From Combretum micranthum (taxonomy: Eukaryota > Streptophyta > Magnoliopsida > Myrtales > Combretaceae): a stretch of 64,000 nucleotides of DNA. Of this stretch, positions 1 through 10,639 are shown in pieces. Each line of letters starts with the position of its first letter. Position 1 is the first letter of the stretch. The notes under the pieces are model-generated. The model made no database searches and was not told the DNA's origin. It saw only the letters and a program-made list of their open reading frames with translations. The position numbers and the translations under genes are program-made. Location of the stretch: assembly GCA_024138025.1 (NCBI GenBank), contig JAMXBD010000821.1, positions 496,001 to 560,000 on the forward strand, written 5' to 3'.

Positions 1-125
1 AATAAAAAGATATTTGATATCATTTAGACATACAGAAATAAAAGAATAAGAGAGGCAGAGCTTTTCACATTATTGCAATCTCAAAATTGATACTTATATT
101 CAAACAATAGCAAAAGGTCCTTTTA
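1..125. other. AT-rich flank, nothing recognised
   Basis: Short AT-rich DNA outside the first retrotransposon. I see no coding or repeat structure in it. Confidence 0.5.
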
Positions 126-564
126 TGATGCAGTGTGAAAAGTGTAAAGATAACAGAAATCAATAGCAACGATTGATTCCAAAGACAAGATGCAAAAGGT
201 TGCAACTTAATTGAAAAGTGCTCTCAAATAGGGTTTCAAAATAGTATAAAATGTTCTAAAAAACATAAGTTAGGGTTTCTGGACTATTTATATGCATAAT
301 AAAGTCCTAAAAACGAAATAAAAGACATGAAGTCAATTAAAAACAAAGCTGGCACAAATTGAAAGAAAGCTAGTGACCTTGAATTTTCTTGTTCGGTATG
401 CATGTTAGCCAACAGCTTTCCTTGTATGCTGGTGACTTTCCAAGCTATGCGGCTGGCCTTCACTACTCCCCCACAGGCTAGCAGCCTTGTTCCTCGGCCT
501 CTTGATTCGTATCTTAGACATCTCAAACTTGTCTAAAAATGTATCAGCTATCTCATTTGCATCA
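126..564 (-). repeat. 3' LTR of the first gypsy element (lower-coordinate copy)
   Basis: This 439-bp repeat aligns along its length with 5124-5583. It keeps the TGATGCA and TGCATCA ends. Read on the minus strand it lies downstream of pol, so it is the 3' LTR. A TATAAATA promoter motif (minus strand) lies near 285-292. The GC-rich part near 390-480 carries short GGCTTT/AAAGCC-type modules that are more decayed than in the right copy. Just beyond its inner end, positions 565-609 repeat the LTR end a second time. Confidence 0.9.
285..292 (-). promoter_or_regulatory. LTR TATA box
   Basis: The minus strand reads TATAAATA within the LTR, with the same motif in the other LTR near 5281-5288. This is the likely core promoter of the retroelement transcript. 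It is inferred from motif and position only. Confidence 0.5.
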
Positions 565-620
565 TTCTCTCCCATCCGCAGAGAACTTGATCCAATCTCA
601 TTTGCATCATTCTCTCTCAT
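565..620 (-). promoter_or_regulatory. Polypurine tract region with a duplicated LTR end
   Basis: Read on the minus strand, a purine-rich stretch (GATGGGAGAGAA) abuts the 3' LTR, as expected for the plus-strand primer. The LTR-end sequence CATTTGCATCATTCTCT appears again about 45 bp further in, at 600-616, followed by a second purine-rich stretch. This is a short direct duplication spanning the LTR/PPT junction. Confidence 0.55.
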
Positions 621-699
621 CTGGGTACAAAGGCACATCATCAGGATGGAAAAGAAATAAGTCAACTACATTAAACGTCTTTAAGATTCCCACACTGTC

Positions 700-1467
700 T
701 AGAAGTCTAACCACATATGCATTATCGTTGATCTTCCTCACTATTTGATATGGCCCATACTTTCATGGTTGCAACTTGTTGTACTTTCCAATTAGAAATC
801 GCTCCTTCCTCAAAAATACCATCACCTGATCCCCTACTACATATAGTTGTTGCCTTCAATGCTAATCTGCACTCACTTTGTACTTGTCATTAGCCTTCTC
901 AATCTTTTCTTTAACTTTAGCTATAGTAGTCTGCTTATTTTTTGCCATATACTTAGCTGGTATACTGAACTCAGGTGATCTTTGTAGCTTCACCAAATCC
1001 ATAGCATGTTGTGGTGTCTTGGTGTAGACAATGGAAAATGGAGATCTCCTGGTGGTTCTATGGATTGAACTATTATAGGCAAAATCTACTTGAGCTAAAG
1101 ATAAGTCCTACAACCTTGGCTTTTCTCCATAAATACTTCTGATCATATTACCAAGGGTCCTATTAGTAACTTCAGTTTGTCCATTCGTCTATGGATGAGT
1201 TGTACTACTATAATTCAATGATGAGTCGAACATGAGCCAAATTGTCTTATAGAAATAGCTAAAAAATTTGGTGTCCCTGTTTAAAGTGATGGATTTTGGA
1301 ACCCCATGAAGGCGTACAACCTCTTTGAAAAACAATCTAAAAATAGATCGGACATCGGTAGTTTTCCTACATGGTATGAAGTGAGCCATCTTAGAAAACC
1401 TGTCTACAACAACAAAAACAGAGTCAGCACTTCGTTGGGTATGAAGCAAATCTAATATAAAGTCCAT
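700..1467 (-). pseudogene. Integrase core and C-terminal GPY module, decayed
   Basis: Positions 1189-1467 encode a DDE integrase core piece: MDFILDLL carries the first catalytic Asp, and [14 protein letters not shown] is the usual family signature. The second catalytic position reads LNRDTKF where the family normally has SDRD, so the catalytic Asp is replaced by Asn. Further along, near 715-770, a separate frame reads KYGPYQIVRKI, the GPY/F module of gypsy integrase C-termini. Frames change between these blocks. The enzyme would insert element cDNA into chromosomes, but this copy cannot be functional. Confidence 0.85.
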
Positions 1468-2110
1468 GGAAAGGTCCTCCTAGATATTCTCAGACACTAA
1501 TAATGGCATGTATAGCCTAGTGTTTTGAGACTGTCCTTTGGAAGTTTGACAAGTATAGCATCTCCATAAAATCTTCCCCACATCTCTTCTCAACTAGGGC
1601 CAATGATATCTTGCAGACACAACTACAATAGTTTTGTCTCTTCCCACGTGCCCAACAAAACCTCCTCCATGCAAATCCCTAATCAATTTCTCTCTCAGGG
1701 ATGCACAACTGGCTACCCTTCATCAAGTATCCTTCATAGATGTGATACTCACCACAAGGCTCCCTCGTATAGCATTTCTCCCATATCTCTTTAAAATCAA
1801 GATCTTCTGCATAAAGTTCTGTCACTTTTTCAAACCCTACAACCTCAGCACTCATCACAGCCAACACTTCAGCCCTCCTACTCAAGGCATCAGCAACCTT
1901 ATTTTGAGTCCCAGATTTGTGCATTAGTTTAAATGGAAACCTTTGTAGAAATTGGATCCATCTGGCATGCATATCCTCACTGGTCTTAGTTTGATTACTT
2001 AGACGCTTCAGAGCTACACAATCTGAGTATAGCACAAACTCCTTCCCTACTAGATAATGCTCTTACACTCTTAAAGCCCGCATAACTGAATAGAACTCCT
2101 TATCATATGT
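1468..2110 (-). pseudogene. RNase H C-terminus and integrase zinc-binding N-terminus, frameshifted
   Basis: Positions 1679-2035 read LYSDCVALKRL and then FKLMHKSGTQNKVADALSRR, the end of gypsy RNase H, followed by the linker to integrase. The frame hits a stop at 1679. The adjacent frame continues with [16 protein letters not shown], part of the HHCC zinc-binding domain, so a single-base indel is the likely lesion. Between 2036 and 2113 two in-frame stops interrupt STYDKEFYSVMRALRV. The frame is shared with the upstream RT block. Confidence 0.85.
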
Positions 2111-2113
2111 AGA

Positions 2114-3010
2114 CTAACTCCTCTTTGCTTCACACAACTTCTCACTATAAAATGCAACCGACCTCTTCTCTTGAGATAGCACAGCTCCTACTCCTACCCC
2201 ACTAGCATCACAATCTACCTCAAAAAGCTTCTCAAAATCTGGTAGTGTTAATGCATGAGCATTACATAACTTCTCCTTCAACACAGCAAAACCAATCTCA
2301 GCTTCCTCACCATACTGAAACTTCCCTTTCTTCAAGAACTCAGTCAAAGGAGTAGCAATGGTGGTGAAGTGCCTAATAAATCTCCTGTAAAAGCTCGCTA
2401 AACCTAGAAAGATTCTAAACTCTGTCACAGTCTTAGGAATAGGCCACTTCCTAATAGATCTCACCTTTTCATCATCCACCATGATCCCTTCACTACAAAT
2501 GATAAAACCCAGGAGCAACAGTCTCTTCACCATAAAAATACACTTTTTCCAATTTGCATATAATTTATTTTCCAGCAACACAATCATAACGCTCCTAAGA
2601 TGCTCTATGTGCTCTTCTTCAGACTTACTATAAATTAGGATATCTTCAAAGTAAACTATGACAAATCGTCCAATAAAAGGTTTTAATACCTGATTCATAA
2701 ACCACATGAATGTGTTAGGGGTGTTGCTAAGGCCAAAGGGCATCACCAACCACTCATAGAGCCCTTCCTTTGTTTTGAAAGCCGTCTTCCACTCATCTCC
2801 TAGTCTGATTCTAATTTGATGATATCCACTCCTCAAGTCTACCTTAGAGAAGACAACCGCCCCACTCAGTCTATCCAGCATGTCCTCAAAGTGGGGAATT
2901 GGGAATTTATATCCAATTGTGATATTGTTGATTGCTCTACTATCAACACACATCCGCCAACTTCCATCCTTCTTAGGTGTAAGCAGCGCAAGCACAACAT
3001 AAGGACTCAA
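2114..3010 (-). pseudogene. Reverse transcriptase with start of RNase H
   Basis: The longest open stretch of the element, 298 codons. It starts in RT finger/palm sequence ([13 protein letters not shown], then [15 protein letters not shown]) and reaches the palm active site, which reads [10 protein letters not shown]. Ty3/gypsy RTs normally have two adjacent Asp here (FDD), so the first is changed to Glu. The connection domain ([12 protein letters not shown]) and the start of RNase H ([16 protein letters not shown]) follow. The family role is copying element RNA to cDNA in virus-like particles. The Glu substitution and surrounding stops argue for loss of function. Confidence 0.92.
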
Positions 3011-3288
3011 GCTATCCCTAATAAAGCCCTTTTGTATCGGCCCCTGTACCTTTTCCTACAAGATTACTCTTTCCTTAGGACTCATCCTACAGTGTGGCAA
3101 ATTTGGCAAGCTAGCTCCAGGCACCAAATCAATTTGGTGCTAGATATCTCTTAGAGGTGGTAAGCTCTCTGGCAAATCTTTAGGCATCACTTCCTTAAAT
3201 TCTTCCAACACTTCCTTCACACACTCTGGCATCTAACTATTACTCTCCTCCTCCACCTTCATAAAATTCTTTACAACTAACATATGTA

Positions 3289-3588
3289 CTACCCTAGACT
3301 CTTAATAGTTTCCTTTATCTCGTTTCCTGATTGAGTAATGATTAGGAATGATCGTTTCTCAACCTTAGTAGCTTTAGAACGGCTTGCCACCTTAAGAGGT
3401 AACAAGGTATACTTCACTCCCCCCTTTTCTAACCTATACAAGTTCTCCTTCCCTGCATGTTGTGCGTTCACATCGTACTGCCAGGGACGTCCAAACAACA
3501 CATGACAAGCATCCATGTCTACAATGTCACAATAGACCTCATCATGGTACTTGCCAATAGAAAATGGCACTCGACACCCCTTCTTCAC
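3289..3588 (-). pseudogene. Aspartic protease domain, C-terminal part
   Basis: The translation PFSIGKYHDEVYCDIVDMDA, followed by CHVLFGRPWQYD, is the characteristic C-terminal half of the Ty3/gypsy pepsin-like protease (the LLGRPW block). A linker toward RT comes next. The upstream active-site Asp-Ser/Thr-Gly part is not in this open stretch. It lies upstream of RT and downstream of the gag zinc knuckle, as expected. Confidence 0.8.
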
Positions 3589-3599
3589 CTTTATCCTTT

Positions 3600-5100
3600 C
3601 AGCAGAATTTATCTACCCAATAACATACGGGTTAGGATGTTTCTCAACAGGAAGCTGTAACTGATAAACACCGCCCTGCTAACTATGTTCTCATAACTCC
3701 CACTATCCACAATCAAGTCAAACACCTTCCACCAATAGTACATCGAGTGTGAAATAATTGACGTCGCTGAGTATCGTCCTCTTGCTTAGGCACCAACATC
3801 ATCTTTCTAATCATATAGGTCTGCTCAACCTTTTCATCTTTCTCTTCATAAACATCATCATCCCCATCAGGTTCACATACCTCTTCTTCCTTATCCTGCT
3901 CTATAATATTAACACTCTTTCTGTTCGGGCACTCATTGGACCTGTGTCTAGGTTGATTACAGTGAAAACATTTGCCCAGGATAGGCTTGGCATAGGGGTT
4001 GTTCTACTTCGGGGCAACTTTAGTCTCCATAGGCCTTTCACCAGCAGCCTTGTCATCCCTCTTATCGCCACTCACGTTCTGCTTCTCTTCATGACCTTTG
4101 TTTTTCTCAGTCATGGATTTACTACCATTCGCACCTTCAACTCCATATCTCCTATTTCCTCCATCAAAGCGGCTACTCTTAACTTGGATCATCATCTCGG
4201 CCCTTAATGCCATATTCTTTGCTTCATTCAAACTCCTCATAACATTAACTCCAATCTAGTCCCTTAATTTGTAATTTCAGCCCATCAACATATCTAGCCA
4301 CTTGTTGTCCTTCACTTTCTCTCAAATCGTTCCTCTCAGCCAACCTCATAAACTCCACTATATAGTCATGAACATGCCGACCTTAGCAACATCGTTGATA
4401 CTGCTAAAAGAGAATATGCTCATAGTTAGGAGGTAGAAAATCCTATTGAAGCAACTGCTTCATCCGGTACCAAGTCCTCACAGGCTGTTTCTTCCTTCCG
4501 TCTCCTATTTTGCAACCTCTCCCACCAAGTAGAGGCTCCACCCTTGAATCTACAAGCCACTAATCTATCGATCCTCCGGTACCTCTATGTATTAAAAGAA
4601 TCGATCTATATCTACTACCCGGTCCAGAAATTCCTCTATATTAAAATTACCATTAAAGAAAGGAATATCTACCTTTAATCAGAAATCTTCGCCTTCACCT
4701 TAATCGTAGCCATAATAGTTTCTTTGGTATTGACCCCCTACATCTTCACCGCCTCTTCTTTGCAGCTATCTCGCATTTAACAAAAATTCATCATCCTCCT
4801 CAGATTCCTCATTAGAAATCTACGCCTACCAATTCGCGGCGGCAAGTCTATTGATTGGACTGCTAAAGGCTTCTCATACCCTCAGTTGTCTCCTATCAAC
4901 CTCCCTACCTTCATTGACAACCTCTGCTAGTGTGTCAAACGCTGGACCAAATCCTCAAGACGATCTTCAATCAGTCGGATTCTTTAATCCATGGCTTCGT
5001 TTGTCGCCCCAGGAACTCAGCCCCTTGGACTCCTGTATCATGGACACGACCAGGAGTACAATTGCTATCAACACCTTGCTTGAAGACATCTCTGCAGGAT
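3600..5100 (-). pseudogene. Gag region with CCHC zinc knuckle, decayed
   Basis: At 3929-3970 the minus strand encodes CFHCNQPRHRSNEC, an exact C-X2-C-X4-H-X4-C nucleocapsid zinc knuckle. Positions 4004-4240 give a basic, Lys/Glu-rich linker (SLNEAKNMALRAE at its start) typical of late gag. Toward 5100 the capsid part is broken by many stops and only short open segments remain. Gag would form the particle and bind element RNA. Confidence 0.8.
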
Positions 5101-5109
5101 TCTAACCTT

Positions 5110-5121
5110 GCTCTGATACCA
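5110..5121 (-). promoter_or_regulatory. Primer-binding site, initiator Met tRNA
   Basis: On the minus strand, TGGTATCAGAGC follows the LTR end TGCATCA after 2 nt. This is the standard plant primer site complementary to the 3' end of initiator-Met tRNA. Confidence 0.9.
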
Positions 5122-5123
5122 AC

Positions 5124-5583
5124 TGATGCAGTATGGAAAGCGTAAAGATAATAGAAATCAATAGCAACGGTTGATTCTAAAGACAAGATGCAAAAGATTA
5201 CAACTTAATTGAGAAGTGCTCTCAAATAGGGTTTCAAAATAGTATAAAATGTTCTAAAAAACATAAGCTAGGGTTTCTGGACTATTTATATGCATAACAA
5301 AGTCCTAAAATGAAATAAAGGACATAAAGTCGATTTAAAAACAAAGCTGGCACAAATTAAAGAAAGCTGGCAGCCTTGAATTTGTCTTGTTCGGCCTACA
5401 TGTCAGACGCGGCTTTCCTTGTATGCTGACGGCTTTCCAAGCTATGCCGCTGGCTTTGGTGTCGGCGTTCACTGCTCCATCAAATCGGCCTTTAAGGTTG
5501 ATAGCCTTCTTCCTCAGCTCTTGATTCGCATCTTGGACATCTCCAACTTGTCCAAAAATGTATCGACCATCTCATTTGCATCA
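5124..5583 (-). repeat. 5' LTR of the first gypsy element (higher-coordinate copy)
   Basis: A 460-bp LTR matching 126-564, starting TGATGCA and ending TGCATCA. It lies next to the primer site, so it is the 5' LTR. Its GC-rich part (5360-5480) carries modules such as GCCGCTGGCTTT and GACGGCTTTCC. Confidence 0.9.
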
Positions 5584-6058
5584 TTATGTAAGACCATTAC
5601 ATGTAACTAAAAAGACTAACTAATAAATGAAAACTTAAAATCTATTAATTACTCATTAAAACAAAACATAAATACCCTAATAAACTGCCAGTTACAAACA
5701 TAATACTATTAATATAATAACAATTATAATACTGGCAGTGTCTAGTGATGTTAACCATTTCTTCACTGATTTAATTTTTTACTAACAATTAATGTGGCTT
5801 TTTTGGATAATTTTTCTTTTGGATTGCCTGGACGTAGACCACCTAACTTCTTCTTGCTTTATCATGTGGTCATCCTTATTCTTTCGGGAATTTTCTCAAC
5901 TGATGATGGCGATGGGTGGTATGCAGTCAGGATATATTGTCACTTTCTTCGAGTTGTTTTTCCTTTATACGCCTCACATAATAGTTGTTACATGAGTATG
6001 AGTTGATTTGCAAGAATTATGAAACTTAAAAGTTCTTAAGTGCATATATTGTCGTAAG
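5584..6058. other. Intergenic stretch between gypsy element and LRR fragment
   Basis: AT-rich DNA with overlapping open stretches of about 70 codons near 5792-6006 that resemble nothing I know. It may be decayed 5' sequence of the LRR fragment that follows. Confidence 0.4.
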
Positions 6059-6511
6059 ATGTGGAAGTTGCCCAAATTCCGCATGATACAATTGAAGAGA
6101 TTGGTTTTCAAAAATTGTGCATTGTTGAGAGAGACAAACCCATCCATTTGCAATCTAGAGTGCCTAACTTACCTGAAAATCACGAATCCGCTCATCTATA
6201 AGGAGAGGCTAGAGGATGAGTATCTTCTATATCAGCTTGAAGAGGAGGAACCTCAAATCTTGCCCATTGCCATTGGTAGTTTAAAGTAATTAGTAGAGAT
6301 GAAGCTAAAATTTATGAATCTAACCGAGTTGCCTGATTCAATTAGAGAGCTCGTGAATTTAAAGGATTTGTGCTTATGGTGTCTTAAGTTAAAAAGGCTC
6401 CCGAAATCAATTGGGTTTCATTCACAACATTCACGGAGTTACCAGCAACATGAAAATCAATCCCAGAAGCGCTTATCGTATCAGGTTAATGCGTTCAAAT
6501 GTTGTTACTAA
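6059..6511 (+). pseudogene. NBS-LRR-type leucine-rich-repeat fragment
   Basis: The reading frame gives leucine-rich repeats of the plant resistance-protein type: LPKFRMIQLKRLVFKNC, then SICNLECLTYLKI, then LTELPDSIRELVNLKDLCL and LKRLPKSIG. The LPDSI.EL.NL spacing is typical of TIR-NBS-LRR proteins. A single TAA at 6287-6289 interrupts the frame, and the same frame resumes at once. After about 6420 the repeat pattern is lost. No TIR or NB-ARC domain is visible upstream, so this is a short 3' fragment of a receptor gene. In the family, these repeats sense pathogen effectors in the cytoplasm. Lineage assignment is inference. Confidence 0.75.
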
Positions 6512-6835
6512 TTAATTTTGTTTTTGAAAAATAGTAAATTCACTTGCTTTTAGCTTGGAATTTACGATCGGGCTGCGCTCCGTTTCAGTAGATTACTTCG
6601 GGCTCTCTTCATTATTCAACTCAAAAATAAGAATTGTAATTAGAAAGTCTTCTGTATTGAATGCTAATCACACTAAAAATAAATGTTGATGATTCCTTAA
6701 AAAAATCAGGAATATAAGTGGATTGGTTGATAATGTGGTTCATTACATCGAAACTTGAGCAATAAAATGCACATGACAAAACTCGAAAGAGACGAAGATG
6801 ATTCTTCAGATTGGATCAAGAAGGAAAACATATTG
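6512..6835. other. Unassigned gap
   Basis: AT-rich sequence between the LRR fragment and the Athila-like LTR. No coding or repeat structure is visible. Confidence 0.4.
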
Positions 6836-6840
6836 AAAGT

Positions 6841-8114
6841 TGGTGGGTGTTGAATCCAACAAAAATAAATAACCTACTCTAAGATTTGTAAACAGTGGTG
6901 AGCAGGATCGTCTCCACAGGGATTGGTAAAAAAAATCCTAAGTTTCTATCGGAGATTGAGAAGAGAAAAAGAAAATAAAATTGGGGGATTTTTTTTGAAA
7001 TCAAGCAAATAAAATAAACCTATTTCTAATTAAGAAGATTTATATATTCAAAAGGTTATCTAGCCTAGGTTTCATTACAACTCAATTCTCAGGATTGATC
7101 CTTGACTCAAATATTATTATCCCTACTTTGAATAGGTTAGTTATAATTCCAATAAGCTCTGAAATTCAATCTCTCCTTAGATATTAAATAACCAAGATAA
7201 GATCTTTGATTTTCCTAATCAAATAGATAACCCTAAATACGCTCTTAAGATTTAATCTATCAATTGCATTAAGAAAAGAGAAACCTAACCTAATCAATAA
7301 TCTCATAAAGCATGGATTATTTAATTAGATTATATTTCATCACAACATCAAATAACCATCTATTTTATGATGATCGTGTTGTTTCATCACCTATATTAGA
7401 ATACTCATACAATTACGGATATGAGTTCTAATTGATTGTTTATTGTTCAATCATCCTACAACCGGATCCAAAGCTATAAGATATAATCAAGCAATAATAA
7501 CAATAGATTCAGATGCAATACAAATATGAAAAGATAAGATAATAGAAATCAAACCCATTTAGGTCTCACAATCCATCTTGAATTGAATTGCAATAATCCC
7601 TTTGCTAGATTAAGAGATTAGTTGTTCATGATTCAAGAAAAGCAATCTTTAGGGTTCTAAAAAGGTAAAGAACAAAAAGATTCAAAGCCCCCTCTCTCTT
7701 GGACTTCTCTCTCTATATATAGGAAAGAATAGAACAATAATTCGTATGAAAACTGGCTGGCACGATGTTGTTACATGGCTGGCTGCCATTTAATCTCGAA
7801 CAGGCTCCTGCAACGTGATGGCCGGCAGCCATTAACTCCCCAGTGCCGGCCATGCATGTTGGCCGGCGGTGATCCTTCCATGGCCGGTAGCCATGGAGCT
7901 TCTGGTCGCTCCTCGTCAACTTCCATGGCTGGTGGCCATGACTCCTCTGATGTGTTTTCTCCATACTTAATTCCTCTAAATCTTTCCTTTTGCTTTATGG
8001 ACCTGAAATGCGATATTAACTTGATCAAGTATCAATTCCTTATAATTTCTATAAAATTTATAACAAGTTTATCAAGTTTTATCCAATATAAATTGAGTAA
8101 ATTATATCTCAACA
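6841..8114 (-). repeat. 3' LTR of the Athila-like element
   Basis: A 1274-bp LTR matching 12324-13607. It begins TGGTGGG and ends TCTCAACA on the plus strand, so on the minus strand it starts TGTTGAGATA and ends CCCACCA. A TATATA promoter motif is at 7714-7721. A GC-rich island at 7755-7945 in otherwise AT-rich sequence consists of short palindromic units such as ATGGCTGGTGGCCAT. Confidence 0.92.
7714..7721 (-). promoter_or_regulatory. LTR TATA box (left copy)
   Basis: CTATATATAG between pyrimidine-rich and coding-poor sequence, present at the same place in the other LTR (about 13188-13195). This is the likely core promoter separating U3 from R. It is inferred from the motif. Confidence 0.45.
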
Positions 8115-8129
8115 AATTCCCCCACACTT
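8115..8129 (-). promoter_or_regulatory. Polypurine tract
   Basis: On the minus strand AAGTGTGGGGGAATT lies directly against the 3' LTR start TGTTGAG. It is the expected primer for plus-strand DNA synthesis. Confidence 0.85.
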
Positions 8130-9720
8130 AAACCATTGCTTGTCCTCAAGCAATACAATTAGAACCACAATTGAAATCTATCATAGAGAGTGCTAACTTC
8201 ACTTTTTGAATTCCAAGCATCTTTCTTTGATTATTCTATGACATGCAATTTTAGTGCCTACCACTCTAACCAAATTGATCACATGTAATTAAAATACTTC
8301 AATCAAAATTCAAAAGCTAATCTAAACAGAACAAACTTTAATCCAAATGTTTAGCAAGAGATTCTTCTATTCAAAAGTAAATTCTCAGTTCAGTAAAGAA
8401 AAACACCCATTTGGACTTCATTGGATATTTAACAGATATATACTCCTCACAACATAAAGTAAAAGCATATGATATCAACTCTTTCCTTAGATTTTCTCCA
8501 TATTTATTATAAGTCTTATTTCAGTGGTACTTTAGCATTCATATTCCTTTTGATTTATTCAAGCATATATTGAGCCTTCAGAGTGTGTTCTCTGGACGGG
8601 TTTTTGCCCGCTTCTTTTCAGCTCTTATTATTTTTCTTTTTCATAAAACTCATGTATTGGACTTTTGCCTTTCCTCCCTTATCGTTATAGTGAGTTCATT
8701 GAGTCGATACATCCCGGGCTCATCACCCAAGTGACCAGGTTTAAAAGGGACCCCTAAGAACTCTCTCTCACTCTAACATTCAAGTTTGGATACTCATAAC
8801 TCAATTGCTTAAGTTAGCGGAGTAGTGGCTATGCTTGTTTCTTTACTTTGAATGCAATACACATAAAAGACTTTTTTATCATGGTTCACTAAGTAAAAAG
8901 TGTCATTTATCTCTTTTACTAGATGTTGAAAAATTCTTTTAAAAAGAATTCAAGAGGAGTATATACATGTTAACTTATTCCTAGAAGTAAACCTGTTTAT
9001 TTTTCACTTAAGAACTCGACCTACTCTTAAACTTCCAATTCTAAGGCTAAATACAAGATAAATTTGTTCCTCAAAGATTTTGCTACTCAATTTTGACCAA
9101 GTATTATAATCACAACAATGGATGAGTAAGGCACTTTAGCAAGTCCATTTCCATATTTATGTAGATGCTATATAAATCATTTAGCACAATCTCCAGATTT
9201 CATAAAATTTTTAAAAAATTTTTGCAAAAAATTTGGCCTAAAATTGCCATTAGGCATATAGTACTCAAGAACAAACAATTTAACAATTCAAGTGTGGGTA
9301 CACAAATCAGATCAGATATCTCAAATATGCAAATATATTCAAATATTCCGACATCAACAGACAATAATACTCAAATCTCCTTATCATCTTATCCCTTCCC
9401 CCACACTTATTTTTAACAGTGTCCTCACTGTTCTTAATTTATCCCCTAATGGGAAAGGAAATAAAGATAAAAGATAAAGGAATAACGATACTTCCCTAGT
9501 TTTTCTTTTGAAGCTCTTTTGTATAGTCCTTTGTCCATTTCATGAGAGAGTTTTTCTTCTTCAATTCAAGATCTAAGACCTACAAAACCAAACAAATAAA
9601 AGAAAACAAAACACACAAAAACAAAAGCATTAGTAACAAAAACCATGGGTTGCCTCCCATGAAGCGCTTCTTTATAGTCCTTAGCTGGACTATTCCAACT
9701 TTTATCATGGAGGTTCAAAA
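8130..9720 (-). other. Long non-coding 3' interior of the Athila-like element
   Basis: There are no credible coding stretches here. The same sequence in opposite orientation occurs at 43985-45229, including the block near 8680-8800 that matches 44590-44700. A second copy of the polypurine-type motif sits at 9396-9408 (TTCCCCCACACTT on plus). Near 9640-9670 the minus strand encodes ALHGRQPM, a familiar end-of-pol segment in Athila-type elements. Confidence 0.7.
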
Positions 9721-9986
9721 ATAAATGTATCCCAATTGTCAGAAATAGGAAAACCTCAAGTAAACTCCTCTCTTGATTCACCCTAGTGATTTCTCCATCT
9801 AAAGCTTTTAACAATTGATCATAGAAGATATCACTAGTGTCTTTTTATGCTCATCTCTTTGAATTCAACTTATCATCTCCAATCTTCTCCATAATTTGTC
9901 CAGTGTCAACTAAATTTTCACCAAGTCCATCCACTTGAGATTCATCAACTAGACACTTGTCTTCCACATCCTCCACAACCTGTTTT

Positions 9987-10632
9987 TCATTCTAGAATAG
10001 CAAAAATTTGAAATATTAGAAGTGATTTTCTTTTCACTATCCACAGAAAATTTAATGATTCCCCATCAAACTCCATAGTCATGACTCCTTCATTCACATC
10101 AATTTTGGTTTTAGATGTTTTCATAATGGTCTCCCAAGCAAAAGTGTAGGTGATTTGAATACATCTCCTCACCCATGTCAATCACATAAAAATCAGCGGG
10201 AAACACTAATCCATTGACTTGAACTAAAACATCTTCCAAAATACCTGATGGATATATATTGGATCTATCTGCAAGTTGCAAGATTACTCTTGTTTCTTTC
10301 AAAGATCCAATATTCAGTTTTTATAATAGATAGAGGCATGATGTTAACTGAAGCTCCTAGGTCACACATGCAATTTTCAATTTAACTTGACCTATTGTAC
10401 AAGGAATAGAAAACGTACCAGGGTCCTTGCACTTTGGTGGTAGCTTCTTCTGAAGGACAGCAGAAATATTCTCACCCATAAAAGCTGTCTCACTCCCTTT
10501 AAGCTTCTTCTTATTTGTACAAAGATCTTTCAGAAACTTAGCATATCGAGGTATTTGCTTAATCACATCCAATAATGGAATGTTTACCTCGACTTTTCTA
10601 AAAGTCTCCAAAATTTCCTTCTCATCATCCAA
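9987..10632 (-). pseudogene. Athila-type aspartic protease region
   Basis: Block one, 10357-10632, reads FRKVEVNIPLLDVIKQIPRY and VLQKKLPPKCKDPGTFSIPC, the conserved segment just before the protease. The active-site motif DLGASVN is found in another frame around 10330-10360. Block two, 10111-10302, reads LQLADRSNIYPSGILEDVLV and VFPADFYVIDM. Block three, 9987-10181, reads KTSKTKIDVNEGVMTMEFDG. All three are in the normal order for an Athila/Tat protease but in different frames. The enzyme would mature the Gag polyprotein. Homology stops soon after block three, where RT should start. Confidence 0.85.
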
Positions 10633-10639
10633 TCTTGGA

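Larger units (their letters stand above)
126..5583 (-). mobile_element. Ty3/gypsy LTR retrotransposon, full length but decayed
   Basis: Two direct repeats (126-564 and 5124-5583) bracket a minus-strand gag-protease-RT-RNaseH-integrase order. Both repeats start TGATGCA and end TGCATCA, a perfect terminal inversion. A primer site complementary to initiator-Met tRNA lies 2 nt inside the right LTR. Because RNase H comes before integrase, the element is Ty3/gypsy rather than Ty1/copia. Coding is broken by several stops and at least one frameshift, so it should be unable to move by itself. The flanking bases (left tttta, right ttatg) do not give a clean 5-bp target duplication. Confidence 0.93.

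Noticed and set aside
3758..4207. 149-codon plus-strand open stretch
   Set aside because: It is the antisense of the gag/zinc-knuckle region of the first gypsy element, which reads correctly on the minus strand.
7775..8131. 118- to 157-codon plus-strand open stretches in the Athila-like LTRs (also 13249-13722)
   Set aside because: They arise from the GC-rich palindromic modules and lie wholly in LTR sequence with no protein similarity.
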